This document shows, piece by piece, positions 6,212-10,190 of a stretch of DNA of 10,190 bases. The first letter of the stretch is position 1; each line of letters begins with the position of its first letter. Origin of the DNA: JAMLIN01 sp964509685 (GTDB lineage Bacteria; Pseudomonadota; Gammaproteobacteria; Burkholderiales; Burkholderiaceae_E); contig CAZDYQ010000104.1 in assembly GCA_964509685.1 (NCBI GenBank), forward strand, positions 1-10,190, given 5' to 3'. Position numbers and translations under genes: made by a program. The notes beneath the pieces were generated by a model. It was not told the DNA's origin and made no database searches. It saw only the letters and a program-made list of their open reading frames with translations.

Positions 6212-6688
6212 ATGAGTATCGAAGGTGTTCTGAACCAGGGCTTCGTCACGACCCAGATGGACAAGCTCATCAACTGGTCGCGCACCGGTTCGCTGTGGCC
6301 GATGACCTTCGGCCTCGCCTGCTGCGCGGTCGAGATGATGCATGCCGGTGCCGCACGCTACGACCTGGACCGCTTCGGCATCATCTTCCGCCCGAGCCCG
6401 CGGCAGTCCGACCTGATGATCGTCGCCGGGACGCTGTGCAACAAGATGGCGCCGGCCCTGCGCAAGGTGTACGACCAGATGGCGGAACCCCGCTGGGTGC
6501 TGTCGATGGGCTCGTGCGCCAACGGTGGCGGCTACTACCACTACTCGTATTCCGTCGTGCGGGGCTGCGACCGCATCGTCCCGGTCGATGTCTATGTCCC
6601 GGGCTGTCCCCCGACCGCCGAAGCCCTGATCTACGGCCTGATCCAGCTGCAGTCCAAGATCCGGCGTACCTCCACGATCGCGCGCTGA
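6212..6688 (+). CDS. nuoB: NADH-quinone oxidoreductase subunit B
   Basis: NuoB (PSST homologue) carries the terminal [4Fe-4S] cluster N2, which passes electrons to quinone at the junction of the peripheral and membrane arms. All four cluster ligands are present: the adjacent Cys37 and Cys38 (GLACCAVEMM), Cys102 (MGSCANGGG) and Cys132 (VPGCPPTAEA). The 158-residue length matches beta- and alphaproteobacterial NuoB, shorter than the E. coli protein. The ATG at 6212 has GGAG (6200-6203) eight bases upstream; an in-frame GTG at 6194 would overlap that site and is rejected. nuoC starts 12 bases after the stop. Confidence 0.97.
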   Translation: MSIEGVLNQGFVTTQMDKLINWSRTGSLWPMTFGLACCAVEMMHAGAARYDLDRFGIIFRPSPRQSDLMIVAGTLCNKMAPALRKVYDQMAEPRWVLSMGSCANGGGYYHYSYSVVRGCDRIVPVDVYVPGCPPTAEALIYGLIQLQSKIRRTSTIAR

Positions 6689-6700
6689 GCCGGCAATCCG

Positions 6701-7297
6701 ATGAACACTCTCCAGGAACTCCGGGCCCGAATCGAGGCTTCGCTCGGCACGCGCGTCAAGTCGCTCGAGCAGGCCCTCGGCGAACTCACCCTGGTGGTCC
6801 CCGCCGACGCCTACCACGAATCGATGCGCATCCTGCGCGACGATCCGCTGCTGGGCTTCGAGATGCTGGTGGATCTCTGCGGGGTGGACTACCAGACGTA
6901 TCGCGACGTCGAGTGGGACGGTCCGCGGTTCGCCGTCGTCTCGCACCTGCTCTCGCTCGACAACAACTGGCGGCTGCGGGTGCGGGTCTTCTGCCCCGAT
7001 GACGACCTGCCGCGCGTCGCGTCGGTCACCGACGTCTGGCCGGCGGCGAACTGGTACGAGCGCGAGGCCTTCGACCTCTACGGCATCGTGTTCGAGGGTC
7101 ATGACGACCTGCGCCGGATCCTCACCGACTACGGCTTCGTCGGGCATCCCTTCCGCAAGGATTTCCCGATCTCCGGCTATGTCGAGATGCGCTACGACCC
7201 GGCCCAGGGGCGGGTGATCTACCAGCCGGTGACGATCGAGCCGCGCGAGATCGTGCCGCGGGTCATCCGCGAGGAAGGCTACGGGGCGGGGCGCTGA
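6701..7297 (+). CDS. nuoC: NADH-quinone oxidoreductase subunit C
   Basis: NuoC (30-kDa subunit homologue) is a cofactor-free peripheral-arm protein that supports the NuoB/NuoD quinone module. The 198-residue protein has the family signature near its C-terminal third: EREAFDLYGIVFEGH from Glu120, then DDLRRIL and GHPFRKDFP at residues 148-156. It is a separate gene, as in most bacteria, not the NuoCD fusion of E. coli and other enterobacteria. The ATG at 6701 has only a weak ribosome binding site, suggesting coupling to nuoB 12 bases upstream. nuoD begins three bases after its stop. Confidence 0.96.
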   Translation: MNTLQELRARIEASLGTRVKSLEQALGELTLVVPADAYHESMRILRDDPLLGFEMLVDLCGVDYQTYRDVEWDGPRFAVVSHLLSLDNNWRLRVRVFCPDDDLPRVASVTDVWPAANWYEREAFDLYGIVFEGHDDLRRILTDYGFVGHPFRKDFPISGYVEMRYDPAQGRVIYQPVTIEPREIVPRVIREEGYGAGR

Positions 7298-7300
7298 AAC

Positions 7301-8554
7301 ATGGCTGACATCAAGAACTACACACTCAACTTTGGGCCGCAGCATCCGGCCGCGCATGGTGTGCTGCGGCTGGTCCTCGAGCTCGACGGCGAGGTCGTGC
7401 AGCGGGCCGACCCGCACATCGGGCTCCTGCACCGGGCGACCGAGAAGCTCGCCGAGACGCGGACCTACCTGCAGACCGTGCCCTACATGGACCGTCTCGA
7501 CTACGTGTCCATGATGTGCAACGAGCACGCCTACTGCATGGCGATCGAGCGGCTGCTCGGCATCGAGGTGCCGATCCGCGCCCAGTACATCCGCGTGATG
7601 TTCGACGAGATCACGCGGATCCTGAACCACCTGCTCTGGATCGGGGCGCATGCGCTCGACGTCGGCGCGATGGCGGTTTTCCTCTACGCGTTCCGCGAGC
7701 GCGAGGACCTGATGGACGCCTACGAGGCGGTCTCGGGCGCGCGCATGCACGCGGCCTACTATCGTCCCGGCGGCGTCTATCGCGACCTGCCGGACTCGAT
7801 GCCGCAGTACCGTCCCTCGCGCGTGCGCAGCGAGGCCCGGGTGCGCCAGCTGAACGAGGACCGGCAGGGTTCGCTGCTCGACTTCATCGAGGCCTTCACC
7901 GACCGCTTCCCCGGCTACGTCGACGAGTACGAGAACCTGCTCACCGACAACCGGATCTGGAAGCAGCGGCTCGTCGGGATCGGCGTGGTGAGCCCCGAGC
8001 GCGCCAAGGCGCTCGGCTTCACCGGCCCCATGCTGCGCGGATCCGGCGTCGTCTGGGACCTGCGCAAGCACCAGCCCTACGAGGTCTACGACAGGCTCGA
8101 GTTCGACATCCCGGTCGGCAAGGAAGGCGACTGCTACGACCGCTACCTGGTGCGCGTCGCGGAGATGCGCCAGTCGAACCGGATCATCCGGCAGTGCATC
8201 GACTGGCTGAGGGCCAATCCCGGTCCGGTCATCGTGGACAACTACAAGGTTGCGCCGCCGCCGCGGGTGAAGATGAAGTCCAACATGGAAGAGCTGATCC
8301 ATCACTTCAAGCTCTTCACCGAAGGCATGCACGTTCCCGAGGGCGAGTGCTATGCCGCGATCGAGCATCCCAAGGGTGAGTTCGGCATCTACCTGATCGC
8401 CGACGGGGCGAACAAGCCGTACCGGCTCAAGATCCGGGCGCCCGGCTTCGCCCACCTCCAGGGACTCGACGAAATGGCTCGCGGCCACATGCTGTCCGAC
8501 GTGGTGACCATCATCGGTACGCAGGACATCGTGTTCGGCGAGATCGACAGATAA
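7301..8554 (+). CDS. nuoD: NADH-quinone oxidoreductase subunit D
   Basis: NuoD (49-kDa subunit homologue) forms the quinone headgroup site with NuoB and descends from the large subunit of [NiFe] hydrogenases. The 417-residue protein begins with the hallmark NFGPQHPAAHGVLRL. His19 corresponds to bovine His59 and Tyr68 to bovine Tyr108, the two residues that contact the quinone headgroup. The conserved HIGLLHRATEKLAE, a central MRGSG-type segment (here MLRGSG) and the C-terminal FGEIDR are intact. The hydrogenase metal-binding cysteines are absent, as expected. The ATG at 7301 lies three bases after the nuoC stop, with a purine-rich GGGGCGGGG stretch just upstream inside nuoC. Confidence 0.98.
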   Translation: MADIKNYTLNFGPQHPAAHGVLRLVLELDGEVVQRADPHIGLLHRATEKLAETRTYLQTVPYMDRLDYVSMMCNEHAYCMAIERLLGIEVPIRAQYIRVMFDEITRILNHLLWIGAHALDVGAMAVFLYAFREREDLMDAYEAVSGARMHAAYYRPGGVYRDLPDSMPQYRPSRVRSEARVRQLNEDRQGSLLDFIEAFTDRFPGYVDEYENLLTDNRIWKQRLVGIGVVSPERAKALGFTGPMLRGSGVVWDLRKHQPYEVYDRLEFDIPVGKEGDCYDRYLVRVAEMRQSNRIIRQCIDWLRANPGPVIVDNYKVAPPPRVKMKSNMEELIHHFKLFTEGMHVPEGECYAAIEHPKGEFGIYLIADGANKPYRLKIRAPGFAHLQGLDEMARGHMLSDVVTIIGTQDIVFGEIDR

Positions 8555-8570
8555 GGATCGAGACACGGCG

Positions 8571-9080
8571 ATGAGTGCGGTTCCCCAATCCAGGCGCCTG
8601 TTGTCCGACGGCGCCTACGCCCGGATCGAGCGCGAGCTGACCAAGTTCCCGCCCGACCAGCGCAAGTCGGCCATCATGGCCTCGCTCGCGATCGCGCAGG
8701 ACGAGACCGGCTGGATCTCGACCGAGGTGGTCGAGGAGATCGCCCGCGTGATCGGCATCGAGCCGATCGCGGTCGAGGAGGTCGCGACCTTCTACAACAT
8801 GTTCAACAAGAAGCAGGTCGGCAAGTTCAAGATCGCCGTCTGCACCTGCCTGCCCTGCGCGCTGCGCGACGGCGCCAAGGCCGGGGAGTACCTCAAGCAG
8901 AAGCTGGGCGTCGGCTACAACGAGACCACGCCCGACGGCCTGTTCACGCTGCAGGAAAGCGAATGCCAGGGCGCCTGCGGCGACGCGCCGGTGCTGCTCG
9001 TGAACAACAAGCGGCAGTGCAGCTTCATGAGCGCCGAGAAGCTCGACGCGCTCATCGACGAACTGCGCTCGGGGGCCTGA
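8571..9080 (+). CDS. nuoE: NADH-quinone oxidoreductase subunit E
   Basis: NuoE (24-kDa subunit homologue) holds the [2Fe-2S] cluster N1a in a thioredoxin-like fold beside the FMN site of NuoF. The 169-residue protein has an N-terminal helical region with FPPDQRKSAIM and VEEVATFYNMF (the former reads KFPPDQRKS in full). The four ligands follow the usual C-x4-C-x35-C-x3-C pattern: Cys91 and Cys96 in CTCLPC, Cys132 and Cys136 in ECQGACGDAP. An additional cysteine, Cys93, lies between the first two ligands. The ATG at 8571 follows the nuoD stop by 16 bases, and nuoF starts one base after the stop here. Confidence 0.97.
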   Translation: MSAVPQSRRLLSDGAYARIERELTKFPPDQRKSAIMASLAIAQDETGWISTEVVEEIARVIGIEPIAVEEVATFYNMFNKKQVGKFKIAVCTCLPCALRDGAKAGEYLKQKLGVGYNETTPDGLFTLQESECQGACGDAPVLLVNNKRQCSFMSAEKLDALIDELRSGA

Positions 9081-9081
9081 G

Positions 9082-10190
9082 ATGGGCGCGATCGACTTTC
9101 GCAACGATCTCGCCCGGGTGCGGGCCATGGAGACCTGCTTCCACGGGCGCCACATCCAGCCGCAGATCTACGCGGGACTCACGTCGCCCGACGACTGGCA
9201 CATCGACAAGTACGTCGAGCGCGGCGGCTACGAGGCGCTTCGCAAGATCCTCACCACCGGCATGACGCCGGACGACGTGATCGCCGAGGTCAAGGCCTCC
9301 GGCCTTCGCGGACGGGGCGGGGCGGGCTTCCCCACCGGCCTGAAGTGGAGCTTCATGCCGCGGCAGTTCCCGGGGCAGAAGTACCTGGTCTGCAACTCCG
9401 ACGAGGGCGAGCCGGGTACGTTCAAGGACCGCGACATCCTGCGCTACAACCCGCACATCGTCATCGAGGGCATGGCGATCGCGGCCTACGCGATGGGGAT
9501 CAGCGTCGGCTACAACTACATCCACGGCGAGATCTGGGACACCTACGTCCGCTTCGAGGAAGCCATCGAGGAGGCCCGCGCGGCGGGCTGGCTCGGCGAG
9601 CGCATCCTGGGCTCCGACTTCTCGTTCCAGCTGCACGCTTTCCACGGCTACGGCGCCTACATCTGCGGCGAGGAAACCGCGCTGCTCGAGTCGCTCGAGG
9701 GCAAGAAGGGCCAGCCGCGCTTCAAGCCGCCGTTCCCCGCCAGCTACGGCCTCTACGGCAAGCCCACCACGATCAACAACACCGAGACCTTTGCCGCGGT
9801 GCCCTGGATCATCCGCAACGGGGGACAGAAGTACCTCGAGTGCGGACGCCCGAACAACGGCGGCACGAAGATCTTTTCGGTCTCCGGTGACGTCGAGCTT
9901 CCGGGGAACTACGAGATCCCCATGGGAACGCCGTTCGCCAGGCTGCTCGAGCTTGCCGGCGGCGTGCGCGACGGGCGCAAGCTCAAGATGGTGATCCCGG
10001 GCGGCTCGTCCATGCCGGTGCTGCCCGCCGACATCATGATGGAAACCGACATGGACTACGATTCGATCGCGAAGGCCGGCTCGATGCTCGGCTCCGGCGC
10101 GGTCATCGTGATGGACGAGACGCGCTGCGCCGTCCGGTCGCTGCGCAACCTGTCGCACTTCTACATGCACGAGAGCTGCGGCCAGTGCAC
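9082..10190 (+). CDS. nuoF: NADH-quinone oxidoreductase subunit F, 3'-partial
   Basis: NuoF (51-kDa subunit homologue) binds NADH and FMN and carries [4Fe-4S] cluster N3; it is the electron entry point of complex I. The frame is open from the ATG at 9082 to the window end, giving 369 complete codons of an expected 430 or so. The NADH/FMN glycine-rich loop GRGGAGFPTGLKW is at residues 77-89, followed by CNSDEGEPGTFKDR from Cys104 and YICGEETALLESLEG around Cys195. The window stops within the N3 motif: Cys366 and Cys369 (ESCGQC) are visible, and the remaining ligands lie beyond. The start is one base after the nuoE TGA, with GGGGGC upstream, implying tight translational coupling. nuoG and later subunits are expected downstream. 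Confidence 0.98.
   Translation, partial: MGAIDFRNDLARVRAMETCFHGRHIQPQIYAGLTSPDDWHIDKYVERGGYEALRKILTTGMTPDDVIAEVKASGLRGRGGAGFPTGLKWSFMPRQFPGQKYLVCNSDEGEPGTFKDRDILRYNPHIVIEGMAIAAYAMGISVGYNYIHGEIWDTYVRFEEAIEEARAAGWLGERILGSDFSFQLHAFHGYGAYICGEETALLESLEGKKGQPRFKPPFPASYGLYGKPTTINNTETFAAVPWIIRNGGQKYLECGRPNNGGTKIFSVSGDVELPGNYEIPMGTPFARLLELAGGVRDGRKLKMVIPGGSSMPVLPADIMMETDMDYDSIAKAGSMLGSGAVIVMDETRCAVRSLRNLSHFYMHESCGQC

Noticed and set aside
6011..8566. 851-codon open frame on the minus strand opposite nuoA-nuoD
   Set aside because: It lies antisense to four unmistakable complex I genes. Strong third-position G/C bias removes stop codons from that frame; the product is rich in His, Arg, Asp and Val with no recognisable domain.

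Overview
The window is an ordinary, densely packed stretch of housekeeping chromosome. The DNA is GC-rich (about two thirds G+C by eye), with strong G/C preference at third codon positions, and every gene lies on the + strand. The gene order joins two blocks familiar from betaproteobacteria and some gammaproteobacteria: ilvN-ilvC followed by psd-pssA, and tpiA-secG-tRNA-Leu-nuoABCDEF. A betaproteobacterium, or a close relative at the beta/gamma border, is the best guess from synteny and protein signatures. The exact lineage cannot be fixed from the sequence alone. No mobile element, CRISPR array, phage gene or integration scar was seen.

Layout. Positions 1-1520 hold the end of a branched-chain amino acid operon: the acetolactate synthase regulatory subunit (missing its first few codons) and ketol-acid reductoisomerase, closed by a clear intrinsic terminator at 1555-1583. 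Next comes a near-consensus sigma-54 (-24/-12) promoter at 1639-1654, about 30 bases before a prolyl-4-hydroxylase-like 2-oxoglutarate/Fe(II) oxygenase (1686-2549). That gene is followed closely by psd and pssA (2578-4228), the two enzymes that make phosphatidylethanolamine from CDP-diacylglycerol and serine. A sigma-70-type promoter overlapping the pssA stop codon starts the tpiA-secG unit (4297-5545). A tRNA-Leu(GAG) gene (5614-5698) with its own putative promoter follows. The NADH:quinone oxidoreductase (complex I) operon then runs nuoA-nuoF and leaves the window inside nuoF.

How the genes work together: IlvN and IlvC act in valine/isoleucine (and hence leucine) synthesis. PssA and Psd act in series at the inner membrane. 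TpiA serves glycolysis. SecG belongs to the SecYEG translocon. NuoA is a membrane-arm subunit, NuoB, NuoC and NuoD form the connecting, quinone-reducing module, and NuoE and NuoF form the NADH-oxidising module.

The points most worth a second look are the sigma-54 promoter apparently placing an uncharacterised protein hydroxylase, and possibly phospholipid synthesis, under enhancer-dependent control; the direct pssA-tpiA junction, where leuA often sits in relatives; a repeat-bearing Pro/Ala tail on SecG; and a nested GC-rich hairpin just before nuoA. No wholly new system is evident.
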